From NCBI GenBank assembly GCA_900545885.1, contig URAF01000002.1:1-64000 (forward strand): DNA of 64,000 nucleotides, given 5' to 3'. How positions within the stretch are numbered: position 1 is the stretch's first letter; every line of letters begins with the position of its first letter. Of the stretch, positions 41,027 through 50,093 are shown piece after piece. The DNA comes from an uncultured Eubacteriales bacterium (GTDB lineage Bacteria; Bacillota; Clostridia; Christensenellales; CAG-917). Both the position numbers and the translations under genes were made by a program. A model generated the notes under the pieces. It was not told the origin of the DNA, ran no database searches, and saw only the letters and a program-made list of their open reading frames with translations.

Positions 41027-41212
41027 TTATTTGCAGCAGTTGTTGCCGCAAATGTTGCCGCCGCAGCAGCAGCAAAGAATGAGAAGAAGGGGAAGAATGT
41101 CGCAAAGACACCCCATTCCGTTGCCGCCGCAACAGCTCAGAAGAACGAGAATCAGAAGGATGCTTTCACAGCCGCATCCGCAACCCGCGTTGCCGTTTGC
41201 AAAAAAGTTCAT
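41027..41212 (-). CDS. Cys-rich hydrophobic microprotein
   Basis: This 61-residue protein contains 14 cysteines, in clusters such as GCGCGCES, LSCCGG, CLCD and LCCCCGGNIC, alternating with hydrophobic runs (SILLILVLL, ILPLLLIL). GGAGG lies six bases before the ATG at 41212; longer reading frames lack a ribosome site. The composition suggests a cross-linked or membrane-attached protein, and small Cys-rich proteins of spore formers are often coat or crust components, but no sigma-E/K promoter was found and the role is not established. It is convergent with glyS. Confidence 0.72.
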   Translation of the reverse strand: MNFFANGNAGCGCGCESILLILVLLSCCGGNGMGCLCDILPLLLILCCCCGGNICGNNCCK

Positions 41213-41351
41213 GATATGTACCTCCTCGAATTTTAGGATTGCTCCTATCTCACCATACGCAAACGGCAAAAATTGTGTGAAAGAGAGAGCAAGGTTTTGA
41301 GATTTATTTCTTCCGCTCATTTATTCAAAGCGCGCAAAATATACTTTTCAA

Positions 41352-41816
41352 GTGGATTGGGTAAAGAGAATGACCGGACTCACATTCGCGCTTTTTTGCA
41401 TACTGCTGGTTGCGGCAGTCGGTCAATTCTGCCTTGAAATAGACTTTAAGTGGTATTCTTCGCTCAATAAACCCGCGTTTATGCCAAATCCGTTTGCGTT
41501 CAGGTTTGCGGTGTCGGTTGTGTACGTGTGCCTCTGCGCCGTGATTACGCGCCTTGTCGTCGGCAAACACTTTTTCCCTTCGATGATTTTTCTTGCCGTG
41601 TCGGGAGTGCTGTCGGTTATTTTTATTTTCGTTATGTTCAGGCTGAAATCCGTCTACGGCGCGACGGTGGCAATGACTGCCGTGCTTGCCGTGTCGTTCG
41701 TTCAGATGACGAGGTTTGTTTTCAAGGACGGAAAACTTGCTCTTATGTATCTGCCTGTGTTTGTTTTCAATGCGTTTTGCACCGTACTTATGTTTTCGCT
41801 TGCCGCGCTCAACTAA
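41352..41816 (+). CDS. TspO/MBR-like membrane protein
   Basis: This 154-residue protein has five hydrophobic segments and the tryptophan-tyrosine-rich first-loop signature WYSSLNKPAFMPNPFAF, matching the TspO/MBR (translocator protein) family, which binds porphyrins and cholesterol-like ligands. It ends in NAFCTVLMFSLAALN, similar to other TspO C termini. The GTG at 41352 gives the family-like start MDWVKRM; an ATG at 41370 is the alternative, and neither has a strong ribosome site. It precedes coaX but is probably not co-transcribed, since coaX has its own promoter. Confidence 0.8.
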   Translation: MDWVKRMTGLTFALFCILLVAAVGQFCLEIDFKWYSSLNKPAFMPNPFAFRFAVSVVYVCLCAVITRLVVGKHFFPSMIFLAVSGVLSVIFIFVMFRLKSVYGATVAMTAVLAVSFVQMTRFVFKDGKLALMYLPVFVFNAFCTVLMFSLAALN

Positions 41817-41877
41817 GCAAAGATTTTCCGTTTTTCGGGGACTTGCGGCTTGCCGCGCCGCATTTTGAGGATTTGTC

Positions 41878-41906
41878 TTGAAAATGTTGTAGTGTTTTGG
41901 TATAAT
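41878..41906 (+). promoter_or_regulatory. Promoter of the coaX-hom-malQ operon
   Basis: TTGAAA (41878-41883), 17 bases, TATAAT (41901-41906). A short GC hairpin (GCGCGGCGTGCCGCGC, 41938-41953) sits immediately before the GGAGGG ribosome site of coaX. Confidence 0.8.
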
Positions 41907-41964
41907 ATACAAAATATAATTATATTCGGGTGCGCCTGCGCGGCGTGCCGCGCGCGGAGGGTTT

Positions 41965-42750
41965 ATGCTTCTCGTTATGGACATCGGCAACACCAACGTA
42001 AAAATCGGCATTTTCAAAGGTGACAAACTCACGTCGTCGTGGCGTGTTTCCACCGTCGCTTCGCACACCGCCGACGAATACGGTATGGTAATCTACGACC
42101 TTCTGCGTCAGTCGGGCAGCAAGTTTGAGGACATCAAGGGCGCGGTTATGTCGTCCGTTGCGCCTTCGCTCAACTATACCATAGAGCATATGTGCTCGTA
42201 CTACACGGGCAAAAAACCGCTCATTGTCGACGCAAAGACCAAACTCGGCATAGAAATCCGCTATGACAATCCGTCCGAACTCGGCGCGGACAGAATGGTG
42301 GGAGCCGCGGCGGCTTACAAGTTTTACGGCGGTCCCGTCATCGTTATCGACTTCGGCTCTGCCACGACGTTCAACCTCGTTACGAAGGACGGAGTATATC
42401 TCGGCGGTGCAATCGCTCCCGGTATCAAAACCGCAACGGAGTCGCTTGTCAACACCGCGGCAAAACTTCCGAGAATCGAACTCACCACGCCCGATAACAT
42501 TGTAGGCACTTCCACCAGAAGCTGTATGCAGTCCGGTATCATTTACGGTTATGCGGGCATGGTCAAATATCTCGTCGAGAAGTACAAAGCGCTTCCCGAA
42601 ATGCAGGGCGCGAAAGTGATTGCGACGGGCGGACTCAGCGAGCTCATCGACAAGGTCGAACCCGACATCATCGACATCACCGACCGTGCGCTTGCGCTGA
42701 AAGGATTGAAGTACATCTACGACATCAACGTCGGCAAAAACATCAAGTAA
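41965..42750 (+). CDS. coaX: Type III pantothenate kinase
   Basis: This is the first enzyme of coenzyme A synthesis, phosphorylating pantothenate with ATP and a monovalent cation. The 261 residues carry the ASKHA-fold motifs MDIGNTNVKIGIF (N terminus), SELGADRMVGAAAAY near residue 107 and IDFGSATTFNLV near residue 133 (usually DFGTATT; the Ser is a common swap). The TGGLS segment is near residue 220. GGAGG precedes the ATG. It is the first gene of an operon with hom and malQ, 35 bases before hom. Confidence 0.94.
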   Translation: MLLVMDIGNTNVKIGIFKGDKLTSSWRVSTVASHTADEYGMVIYDLLRQSGSKFEDIKGAVMSSVAPSLNYTIEHMCSYYTGKKPLIVDAKTKLGIEIRYDNPSELGADRMVGAAAAYKFYGGPVIVIDFGSATTFNLVTKDGVYLGGAIAPGIKTATESLVNTAAKLPRIELTTPDNIVGTSTRSCMQSGIIYGYAGMVKYLVEKYKALPEMQGAKVIATGGLSELIDKVEPDIIDITDRALALKGLKYIYDINVGKNIK

Positions 42751-42785
42751 AATTTCGGGCATACGCCCGTTCAACAGGAGATACA

Positions 42786-44063
42786 ATGAAAAAAGTTGGA
42801 GTAGCCCTTCTGGGCCTTGGCGTTGTCGGAGGCGGAACGTATCAGATTCTCACTTCCAAACGCGAGTACATCAAACAGAACGACGGCATTGACATCGAAG
42901 TCAAATGCGTGCTGGAACGCAACATCGAAAGATGCAAGGAACTCGGCGTCGACCTTTCCATAGTGTCGACCGACATCGAAAGAGTAGTTTCCGACCCCGA
43001 CATTCAGATTGTTGCGGAATTTTTCGGCGGTATCGAACCCGCAAAGACTTTCCTCATCAAAGCGCTTGAAGCGGGCAAGAGCATTGTCACCGCAAACAAG
43101 GAAATGTTCTCGAAGAGCTGGCCCGAACTCGAAGCGGCGGCGGAAAAGGGAGGCGGCGGACTTTATTTCGAAGCCAGCTGCGCAGGCGGCATTCCGATTA
43201 TCCGCACACTTACCGACGGAATGCAGGGCAACAATATAACCTCGCTCAAAGGTATTGTCAACGGTACGACAAACTATATCCTCTCCCGTATGAGCGACGA
43301 GGGCGTCGATTACGCAACTTGTTTGAGAGACGCGCAGTCTTTGGGTTATGCGGAAGCAAATCCCACCGCGGACGTAGACGGTTTCGACGCTATGTACAAA
43401 AACAGCATTCTTTCTTCGCTTGCCTATAAGCGCAGAGTGCCCATTGACAAAATCTACCGCGAAGGTATTTCGTCCATTGCAGTCGAAGACATCAAATACG
43501 GCAAAGAACTCGGTTACACGCTCAAACTTCTTGCCGTATCCAAAAACCGCGACGGCAAAATCGAAGCGCGCGTTCACCCCGCTTTCCTTCCCGCAAACCA
43601 TCCGCTTTCTTCCATCAGCGGCTCGTTCAACGCGGTATTCGTGCACGGCGACAACGTGGACGACATTATGCTTTACGGAAGAGGCGCGGGCGCATTGCCG
43701 ACAGGCAGCGCAATCGTCAGCGACATAGTTTTTGCGGCAGGCAAGGACGCACACCGCAGGTTCCCGTGGGAGCTCGAAAAGAAGGTCAACGACTCCGATT
43801 TTGCCGACGATTTCTCGTCGAGATATTACGTCAGACTTATGGTTTCCGACGAGGAAGGCACGCTCAGCAAGATAACGGGCGTATTCGGACGGAACGGCAT
43901 ATCCCTTGCGTCCGTCGTTCAGAAAGAAGCGGCGTCTAGCGAAGTTGCGGTCATTTTCGTGACGCACGAAACAAAAGAAAGCGTGATGAAAAAATCGCTT
44001 GCCGAAATAGAACAACTTTCGGGAGTGGACAGCATAGCCGCTCTTATCAGGGTTGAAGAATGA
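42786..44063 (+). CDS. hom: Homoserine dehydrogenase
   Basis: This enzyme reduces aspartate semialdehyde to homoserine for threonine and methionine. The 425 residues start with GVALLGLGVVGGGTYQIL (NAD(P) site), followed by IVTANKEMFS, EASCAGGIPIIRTL and the catalytic GIVNGTTNYILSRM...DVDGFDAMYK, and end in an ACT domain (about residue 345-425) for feedback control, probably by threonine. The substrate comes from asd at 33-34 kb. It overlaps malQ by four bases. Confidence 0.97.
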   Translation: MKKVGVALLGLGVVGGGTYQILTSKREYIKQNDGIDIEVKCVLERNIERCKELGVDLSIVSTDIERVVSDPDIQIVAEFFGGIEPAKTFLIKALEAGKSIVTANKEMFSKSWPELEAAAEKGGGGLYFEASCAGGIPIIRTLTDGMQGNNITSLKGIVNGTTNYILSRMSDEGVDYATCLRDAQSLGYAEANPTADVDGFDAMYKNSILSSLAYKRRVPIDKIYREGISSIAVEDIKYGKELGYTLKLLAVSKNRDGKIEARVHPAFLPANHPLSSISGSFNAVFVHGDNVDDIMLYGRGAGALPTGSAIVSDIVFAAGKDAHRRFPWELEKKVNDSDFADDFSSRYYVRLMVSDEEGTLSKITGVFGRNGISLASVVQKEAASSEVAVIFVTHETKESVMKKSLAEIEQLSGVDSIAALIRVEE

Positions 44064-45592
44064 AAAAAGTTCCCACCTTTCGCAGAGCGGCGGGAGTGCT
44101 TATGCCGCTCACCGCAATGCCCAGCGCGTACGGCATAGGTTGCTTTTCGCGTGACGTTGACGTATTCGCCGATATGGCGGCGGATATGGGTTTCCATTGG
44201 TGGCAGATACTGCCCATAACCTTGGTCGGCGCGGGCAATTCGCCTTATTCGGGCTTGTCTACTTTCGCGGGCAGTCCGCTGTTCATAAATCCCGCAGGGC
44301 TTATGGAAGACGGCTTGCTCACACCCGAAGAAGCAGAGAGCTGCAAGTATCGCGGACAACCGTACCGTGTGGACTACGATTTTGCGCGTGAAAACACAAA
44401 ACGCTTTTTAGGTATCGCTTTCGGCAGATTAACACCCGAATGGCGCGCAAAGATGCAGGAGTTTGCGCAGTCCGAAAAGGATTGGCTGGACGATTATGCG
44501 CTTTATATGGCGCTTGTCGAAACCCGCGGTTGCGAATGGTGGAAGTGGGAAACGGAACTCGCTTTGCGTGACCCCGAAGCACTTGCCGCGGCGCGCGAAC
44601 AGCTCCGCGACAGAGTGGATTATTACGTATTCGAGCAGTTCGAATTCTTCCGTCAATGGAACGCGCTCAAAAAACGCGTCAACGACAGAGGCGTTCAGAT
44701 TATCGGCGACTTGCCGTTTTACGTCGCAACCGAAAGCGTCGACGTTTGGGCAAACCCGCACGAATTTCTCCTCGACAAAAACAACAGACCTACCGCGGTT
44801 GCGGGCGTTCCGCCGGACGCGTTCGCGGAAAAAGGGCAGATTTGGGGCAACTGCCTTTACGATTTTGCCGCAATGAAAAAGAACGGGTACAGCTGGTGGC
44901 GCAAACGCATTTCGCATTGTCTCAGACTTTACGACGCTTTGCGACTTGACCATTTCCGCGCGTTCTACAACTTTTTCGCAATCCCCGCCGAAGACGAAGA
45001 CACGGCGGAAAACGGCGAATGGCGGTTTGGTCCCGGACAGGAGCTCATCGACCTTATGCGGAAAGACAACCCGTCTGCGTTGTTCATAGCCGAAGACCTT
45101 GGACTTATAGACGACGATTGCCGCGAATTCATCGACAACTCGGGCATTCCGACAATGCGCGTGTTCCAGTTCGGTTTCGACGGCACGCCCAGCGTGCATC
45201 TGCCTTACCGTTACGACAGCCACAACGTGGCGTATACGGGCACGCACGACAACAATACGTTGCTCGGTTGGCTTTACGAAATGAATCCCGCCGCGCGCGA
45301 TTTCGCTCTCAAATACTGCGGATTTACGGGTGCCGGCTGGGGTAGCGGCGGTCCTTCGTGCGCTTCGACAAAGGCAATTATCAGAACGGTTGTCGCGTCG
45401 TCCGCCGTGCTTGCGATAATCCCCGTGCAGGATATGCTCGGATACGGAGAAGATACGCGTATCAACGTGCCGGGGGTTGCCGAGGGCAACTGGATGTTCA
45501 GATTGCCTTACGAACTTATGCTCACCGTAGACAGGGATTATTTCCTCGACATTAACAACACTTACGGCAGACTCGGAAGAGGTGCGGAATGA
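44060..45592 (+). CDS. malQ: 4-alpha-glucanotransferase (amylomaltase)
   Basis: This GH77 enzyme transfers maltosyl units between alpha-1,4-glucans during maltodextrin or glycogen use. The 510 residues include AYGIGCFSRDVDVFADMA, YPxxx-type SPYSGLSTFAGSPLFI, the nucleophile Asp in LRLDHFRAFYNF (about 300), the EDLGLI segment and THDNNTLLGW. The length fits the bacterial family. It is coupled to hom by a four-base overlap and to the PPTase gene by another four-base overlap. Confidence 0.95.
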   Translation: MKKVPTFRRAAGVLMPLTAMPSAYGIGCFSRDVDVFADMAADMGFHWWQILPITLVGAGNSPYSGLSTFAGSPLFINPAGLMEDGLLTPEEAESCKYRGQPYRVDYDFARENTKRFLGIAFGRLTPEWRAKMQEFAQSEKDWLDDYALYMALVETRGCEWWKWETELALRDPEALAAAREQLRDRVDYYVFEQFEFFRQWNALKKRVNDRGVQIIGDLPFYVATESVDVWANPHEFLLDKNNRPTAVAGVPPDAFAEKGQIWGNCLYDFAAMKKNGYSWWRKRISHCLRLYDALRLDHFRAFYNFFAIPAEDEDTAENGEWRFGPGQELIDLMRKDNPSALFIAEDLGLIDDDCREFIDNSGIPTMRVFQFGFDGTPSVHLPYRYDSHNVAYTGTHDNNTLLGWLYEMNPAARDFALKYCGFTGAGWGSGGPSCASTKAIIRTVVASSAVLAIIPVQDMLGYGEDTRINVPGVAEGNWMFRLPYELMLTVDRDYFLDINNTYGRLGRGAE

Positions 45593-46077
45593 TACTGTTT
45601 TTCGCGCAGGGAGAATGTGACAGCGACGCGTTTATCCGTCATTGTTACGGACATTTCGTCGACATAATGAACGCGAGCGGCAACGAGTATCCGCGCGACG
45701 TGGAAATCGTGCGCGAATACGGCGAAAAACCCCGTTTCGACAAGGGCGGCGCGTATTTTTCGCTTTCTCACTCGCACGGTGTCATAATGCTCGGCATATC
45801 TCACAGCGAAATCGGCGTCGACATCGAAAAAATCCGTCCCGTCAATTTCGAGAAGTTCACTTTTATGGACGCTGAAAACGAAAAAGATTTTTTCAAGAAG
45901 TGGACGGAACGGGAAAGTTATCTCAAATATACGGGAGTAGGACTCAAAGAATTTCGCCGTCCCATTCCCGACGATGCGCATTTCGAACACTTCGAGGTGT
46001 TCGACGGGTTCGACGCCTGTGTTTGCGCGGAAGAGCAGAACATAGTGGCATATCAGATTGATTTGTCGCAGATTTAA
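45589..46077 (+). CDS. 4'-phosphopantetheinyl transferase (Sfp-type)
   Basis: This 162-residue protein attaches the phosphopantetheine arm of CoA to acyl carrier proteins. The PPTase signatures GVDIEKIRP (Mg-binding Asp/Glu, about residue 82) and FFKKWTERESYLKYTGVGL (about 101-119) are clear; it is shorter than typical Sfp, with a reduced first half. It is coupled to malQ by a four-base overlap, and an acyl carrier protein gene follows 67 bases downstream, so that ACP is its natural substrate. CoA supply is linked through coaX in the same operon. Confidence 0.85.
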   Translation: MILFFAQGECDSDAFIRHCYGHFVDIMNASGNEYPRDVEIVREYGEKPRFDKGGAYFSLSHSHGVIMLGISHSEIGVDIEKIRPVNFEKFTFMDAENEKDFFKKWTERESYLKYTGVGLKEFRRPIPDDAHFEHFEVFDGFDACVCAEEQNIVAYQIDLSQI

Positions 46078-46144
46078 CGAATTAAAGGCGGCGCTCCGCC
46101 GATATAAAAATCAAAAATCGCGCCGAAAGGCGAAGGAGAAAAAA

Positions 46145-46381
46145 ATGAACAATAATATCTTCGAAAAACTCAAAGCAATAGTCGTCAATCAAATCGGTAT
46201 CGACGCCGAAATCGTCAAACCCGAAAGCGACATCATAAAAGACCTCGGTTGCGACAGCCTCGACATCGTCGATATGCTGATGAGCGTTGAAGACGAATTC
46301 GGCGTGACAATCGACGACAGCGACGTCAGCGAAATGAAAACCGTTCTCGACGTCGTCAATTTCATCGACCAACGCATCTGA
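46145..46381 (+). CDS. acpP: Acyl carrier protein
   Basis: This 78-residue ACP carries acyl chains on a phosphopantetheine group at the Ser of the CDSLDIVDML motif (about residue 36). It is acidic and of standard length. GGAG lies six bases before the ATG at 46145. It follows a PPTase gene, which would activate it. It is the last gene of the coaX operon. Whether it serves bulk fatty-acid synthesis or a dedicated pathway cannot be told here, since no other fab genes are nearby. Confidence 0.92.
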   Translation: MNNNIFEKLKAIVVNQIGIDAEIVKPESDIIKDLGCDSLDIVDMLMSVEDEFGVTIDDSDVSEMKTVLDVVNFIDQRI

Positions 46382-46384
46382 CGG

Positions 46385-46416
46385 TTTGGCGCCCCCTTCG
46401 GGGCGCCAAATCGTTT
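46385..46416 (+). terminator. Terminator after acpP
   Basis: TTTGGCGCCCC-CTTC-GGGGCGCCAAA is a strong 11-bp hairpin. The T tract is short (TCGTTTG). Confidence 0.72.
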
Positions 46417-46450
46417 GAATGACAAGCCGCACACGCGGCTTTCTCTGATT

Positions 46451-47389
46451 ATGACGGAAAATTTCAACGGACCGATAATCACGGTTGAGAACCTCGTCAA
46501 AAACTACGGCGACGTTCTTGCCGTCAAAGGCATATCGTTTACGGTCGAACGCGGCGAACTGTTTGCTTTCCTCGGATTGAACGGGGCAGGCAAAAGCACC
46601 ACGATAAACGTCCTTTGTACCATTTTGCAAAAAACTTCGGGCAAAGTCACGGTTGACGGGTTCGACCTCGATTCGCAGGCGAAAATCATAAAAAGCAAGA
46701 TAGGGATAGTTTTTCAGGGTTCCGTACTCGACGACAAACTCACCGTACGGGATAACCTTTCCGTACGCGCGTCATTTTACGGATTGCGCGGTCAGTCGTG
46801 GAAGGAACGACTTGACGAGCTGACCCGACTTTTCGATTTGAAAGATATTCTGAACCGTCCTTACGGCAAATTGTCGGGCGGACAACGACGCAGAGTTGAC
46901 GTCGCGCGCGGACTTATCAACCGTCCGACCGTACTATTTCTCGACGAACCCACGACGGGGCTCGACCCGCAGACCAGAAAACACGTCTGGGAAGTTCTGC
47001 ACGACTTGCGCAAACGCACGGGTATGACGGTTTTTCTTACCACGCATTATATGGAAGAAGCCGCCGACGCCGATACCGTTGTCATTATGGACGACGGCAG
47101 AATTGTTGCGCAGGGTACTCCCAACGAACTCAAAAACAAATATTCGGGCGATTACATCAAACTTTACCGTCCGCAGTCGTTGCGCATAGACGCCTTGCTT
47201 GAAACGGAAGGCAGAGAGTACGTTTATGAGGGCGAATGCTACCGCATAAAGACAAAAGACACCGCGGCGGCACGCGATTTCGTAATCGCGCACCCCGATC
47301 TTGCGGGAGATTTCGAAGTCGTCAAAGGCGATATGGACGACGTATTCCTGCGTGCAACGGGCAAAAAACTGGAAGGAGGCGGCGTATGA
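46451..47389 (+). CDS. ABC transporter ATP-binding protein (ABC-2 exporter)
   Basis: This 312-residue ATPase has Walker A GLNGAGKST (about residue 45), signature LSGGQRRRVDVARG (about 140), Walker B VLFLDEPTTGLDP (about 160) and the H-loop TTHYMEEA. It belongs to the DrrA/CcmA-type of exporters of drugs, lipids or polysaccharides. The last 60 residues form a regulatory C-terminal domain. The ATG at 46451 has no good ribosome site; a TTG at 46415 is the alternative. It overlaps the permease gene by four bases. Confidence 0.93.
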   Translation: MTENFNGPIITVENLVKNYGDVLAVKGISFTVERGELFAFLGLNGAGKSTTINVLCTILQKTSGKVTVDGFDLDSQAKIIKSKIGIVFQGSVLDDKLTVRDNLSVRASFYGLRGQSWKERLDELTRLFDLKDILNRPYGKLSGGQRRRVDVARGLINRPTVLFLDEPTTGLDPQTRKHVWEVLHDLRKRTGMTVFLTTHYMEEAADADTVVIMDDGRIVAQGTPNELKNKYSGDYIKLYRPQSLRIDALLETEGREYVYEGECYRIKTKDTAAARDFVIAHPDLAGDFEVVKGDMDDVFLRATGKKLEGGGV

Positions 47390-48381
47390 AAGAACTGAGA
47401 GCCGAACTCGGGGACGATTTGTTCGCCCTCGGAAGCATAGTAAAACGCTGTCTCAAAATGTTTTTGAAAGACGGTATGGCGGTGTTTTTCTCTTTGCTTG
47501 CTCCGCTTATAGTATTTTTGCTTTATGTTCTGTTCCTTGCGGACATTCAGGTCGACGCCGTAAACTCTGCGTTCCCCGAAGGTTTCGAAGTATCCAAAGG
47601 ATTGGTCAAGGCATTCGTGGACAACTGGATGGTGTCGGGTGTTCTCGGCGTTGCATGCATAACCGTTTCGCTCAGCGCAAACAGCATAATGGTGCAGGAC
47701 AAGCAAAGAGGGCAGATACTCGACTGTCTGGCGTCCCCCGTCAAACGCAGTGTAATCACGACGGCGTACTTTGTGTTCAACTTTGTCGTGACCGCGGTCA
47801 TATGCACGATTGTGTATCTCGTCTGCTTGGTTTATCTTGCCGCGTCGGGCAGTTTCACAATGACCGCGTCGGACGTGTTCGCCGTGTTCGGAGTGCTGCT
47901 TTTCTCGGTGTTGTCGGCAACGCTTATCACGGTGTTCCTTGCGTCCTTGTTCAGAACGGAAGCCACGCTCAGCGGATTTATCGGAATTATCAGCGCGGCA
48001 ATAGGGTTCCTGACAGGTGCTTTTATGCCTCTCAGCATATTCCCGACGGGCGTGCAGTACGTGTCCAGCATCCTGCCCGGAACTCATTCGTCGGGAATGT
48101 TCCGTCATTTCCTTATGAGCGAAGCGCTCGAAGACCTTGTCGCAACCGTACCCGAAGCGGCGCAGGCAAGCCTGCGGAGCGGATTGGAAGACGCATTTTC
48201 CATGCAACTTAACTTCTTCGGCAAGATGGTCGACATTGACGTTATGGCAATTTATATCGCCGTGATAATAATCGTTTTCGTCGTAATAAATCTTACCGTG
48301 GGCACAAAACTTCTAGAACTGTCGGACAGAAAACCCCTTTTCGGCAAGAAAAAGAAACCCGCGGACAAAGACGACAAATAG
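47386..48381 (+). CDS. ABC-2 type permease
   Basis: This 331-residue integral membrane partner of the preceding ATPase has one N-terminal helix (about 27-50), a large outer loop to residue 80, then five helices (about 80-100, 125-150, 165-190, 200-225, 290-310), the ABC-2 membrane pattern. GGAAGGAGG precedes the ATG at 47386, which overlaps the ATPase stop codon. It ends in a basic KKKKP tail. The substrate is unknown; no resistance or biosynthetic genes lie nearby. Confidence 0.92.
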   Translation: MKELRAELGDDLFALGSIVKRCLKMFLKDGMAVFFSLLAPLIVFLLYVLFLADIQVDAVNSAFPEGFEVSKGLVKAFVDNWMVSGVLGVACITVSLSANSIMVQDKQRGQILDCLASPVKRSVITTAYFVFNFVVTAVICTIVYLVCLVYLAASGSFTMTASDVFAVFGVLLFSVLSATLITVFLASLFRTEATLSGFIGIISAAIGFLTGAFMPLSIFPTGVQYVSSILPGTHSSGMFRHFLMSEALEDLVATVPEAAQASLRSGLEDAFSMQLNFFGKMVDIDVMAIYIAVIIIVFVVINLTVGTKLLELSDRKPLFGKKKKPADKDDK

Positions 48382-48426
48382 GAAGCAATAACGAGCAAAT
48401 CTCATTTACAAAACAAAAACCGTTAA

Positions 48427-48457
48427 AAAAGTCGGCAAAGAAATGCCGACTTTTGAT
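48427..48457 (+). terminator. Terminator after the ABC-2 exporter
   Basis: AAAAGTCGGCA-AAGAAA-TGCCGACTTTT followed by GATTTT; it faces the end of the leuB operon. Confidence 0.85.
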
Positions 48458-48568
48458 TTTTCGTTTCGAATTATTTGTGTTTCGATATTTCAAAACAGTA
48501 TGTAATATTGTTTCGGTTTGATTTCCTGTGTGTAAGCGGGGATTGTTTTATTTGGTCGTTAGCTTGCG

Positions 48569-49612
48569 TCAGATACGCGCGATGATTTCGTCCGTGAGTT
48601 CTTTTGTGCCGAGATTTCCGCCGATGTCTGCCGTTCCGAGACCCGCGTTAAGGACGTTTTCGACAGCGTTTTCAATGGCGCGTGCCTCTTCGTCGAGGTT
48701 GAGCGAAAGACGGAGCAACATTGACGCAGACAGTATAGTGCCGATGGGGTTTGCTATATTTTTGTCCGCAAGCAGAGGAGCGGAACCGTGTATGGCTTCA
48801 TACATTCCGACCGAAGTAGCGCCAAGGGACGCAGAGGGCATAACTCCGATGCTTCCGACGATTGCCGCGGTAAGGTCGGACAGAATGTCGCCGAACATAT
48901 TGGAAGTGAGTATCACGTCAAACTGCGAAGGATTGAGCGCGAGTTGCATTGCCGCATTGTCGACGTACATCATATCCACGCGCACGGACGGGTAGTCCTC
49001 GTTGATGTCGGACACCACTTTGCGCCACAGTTTGGACGAAGTGAGCACGTTGGCTTTGTCGACCAGACAGACTTTTTTGCGGCGCGTTTCGGCAAGTTCG
49101 AATGCAATGCGCGACACGCGTTCGATTTCGATTTCGGAGTAACTCTCGGTGTCGTACGCTTCGCGCCCCGTGTTACCGTTGCGGTAACCGCGTTCGCCGA
49201 AGTAAATTCCGCCCGTGAGTTCGCGCACGGTGACGATGTCTATGCCTTTTTCCACGATTTCGGGTTTGAGCGCCGACGCTTCCGAAAGCGCGGGGAAAAG
49301 TTTTGCCGGACGCAGATTTGCGTAAAGTCCGAGTTGTTTGCGAATGCCGAGCAGAGCGGCTTCTGGACGGACGGGCGCGTTGTCCCATTTGTCGCCGCCG
49401 ACGGCACCGAGCAGAACGGCAAGTGCGGCGCGGACGGTGTCTTCGGGCAGAGGGTGTCCCGTGGCGTCGATTGCGCAACCGCCTATGAGCGCTTCCGAAA
49501 AACGGAAATCGTGGTTGTATTTTTCGGCAATGCGTTCAAGCACGCGCACCGCCGCGTTTACTGTTTCGGGACCTATTCCGTCCCCCGGGAGAGTCAGTAT
49601 TTCAGCCTTCAT
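48569..49612 (-). CDS. leuB: 3-isopropylmalate dehydrogenase
   Basis: This NAD enzyme oxidises and decarboxylates 3-isopropylmalate to 2-ketoisocaproate for leucine. The 347 residues have LPGDGIGPE near the N terminus, the metal and substrate motif VRELTGGIYFGERG (about 135), and the VILTSNMFGDILSDLTAAIVGSIG (about 235, shortened here) region. It is the last gene of the ilv-leu operon and overlaps leuD by 11 bases. Confidence 0.96.
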   Translation of the reverse strand: MKAEILTLPGDGIGPETVNAAVRVLERIAEKYNHDFRFSEALIGGCAIDATGHPLPEDTVRAALAVLLGAVGGDKWDNAPVRPEAALLGIRKQLGLYANLRPAKLFPALSEASALKPEIVEKGIDIVTVRELTGGIYFGERGYRNGNTGREAYDTESYSEIEIERVSRIAFELAETRRKKVCLVDKANVLTSSKLWRKVVSDINEDYPSVRVDMMYVDNAAMQLALNPSQFDVILTSNMFGDILSDLTAAIVGSIGVMPSASLGATSVGMYEAIHGSAPLLADKNIANPIGTILSASMLLRLSLNLDEEARAIENAVENVLNAGLGTADIGGNLGTKELTDEIIARI

Positions 49613-50093
49613 TCTTTTTCACTGCCTCCATAAGTCCGCCGCATTCGAGTATGTTGCGGACGTAGTCGTCGATGGGCGGCAAGTCGTAAACCTTGCCCGT
49701 AGTTATGTCGGTGATTTTGTCGTTATCGACACTTAATATGTCGTTTTCTGATATTTCATCTGCCATTTGTGCGCTTTCGACAATTCGCAGACCGATGTTG
49801 ACGGCGTTGCGGAAGAAGATGCGCGCAAAACTTTTTGCGATTACGAGTCTGACTCCCGACGCTTTGATTGCAAGGGGTGCGTGTTCGCGGCTCGAACCGC
49901 TGCCGAAGTTGAACCCGCCGACGATTACGTCGCCCGTCTTTACGTTTGCAGCGAAGTTAGGGTCGATGTCTTCCATTGCGTGGGCGCGCAGGTTTTCCGC
50001 GCTTGCGTCGTTGAGATAGCGGGCAGGGATTATTACGTCCGTGTTGACGTTGTCGCCGTATTTGAAAACTTTTCCGCGGTATTCCATATTCAC
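49602..50093 (-). CDS. leuD: 3-isopropylmalate dehydratase, small subunit
   Basis: This 163-residue swivelling-domain subunit completes the isomerase active site. The VNTDVIIPARYLND and GGFNFGSGSSREHAPLAI motifs are family markers. It overlaps leuC by four bases. Its small size fits the archaeal/Clostridia-type LeuD that pairs with a roughly 420-residue LeuC. Confidence 0.96.
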   Translation of the reverse strand: MNMEYRGKVFKYGDNVNTDVIIPARYLNDASAENLRAHAMEDIDPNFAANVKTGDVIVGGFNFGSGSSREHAPLAIKASGVRLVIAKSFARIFFRNAVNIGLRIVESAQMADEISENDILSVDNDKITDITTGKVYDLPPIDDYVRNILECGGLMEAVKKNEG

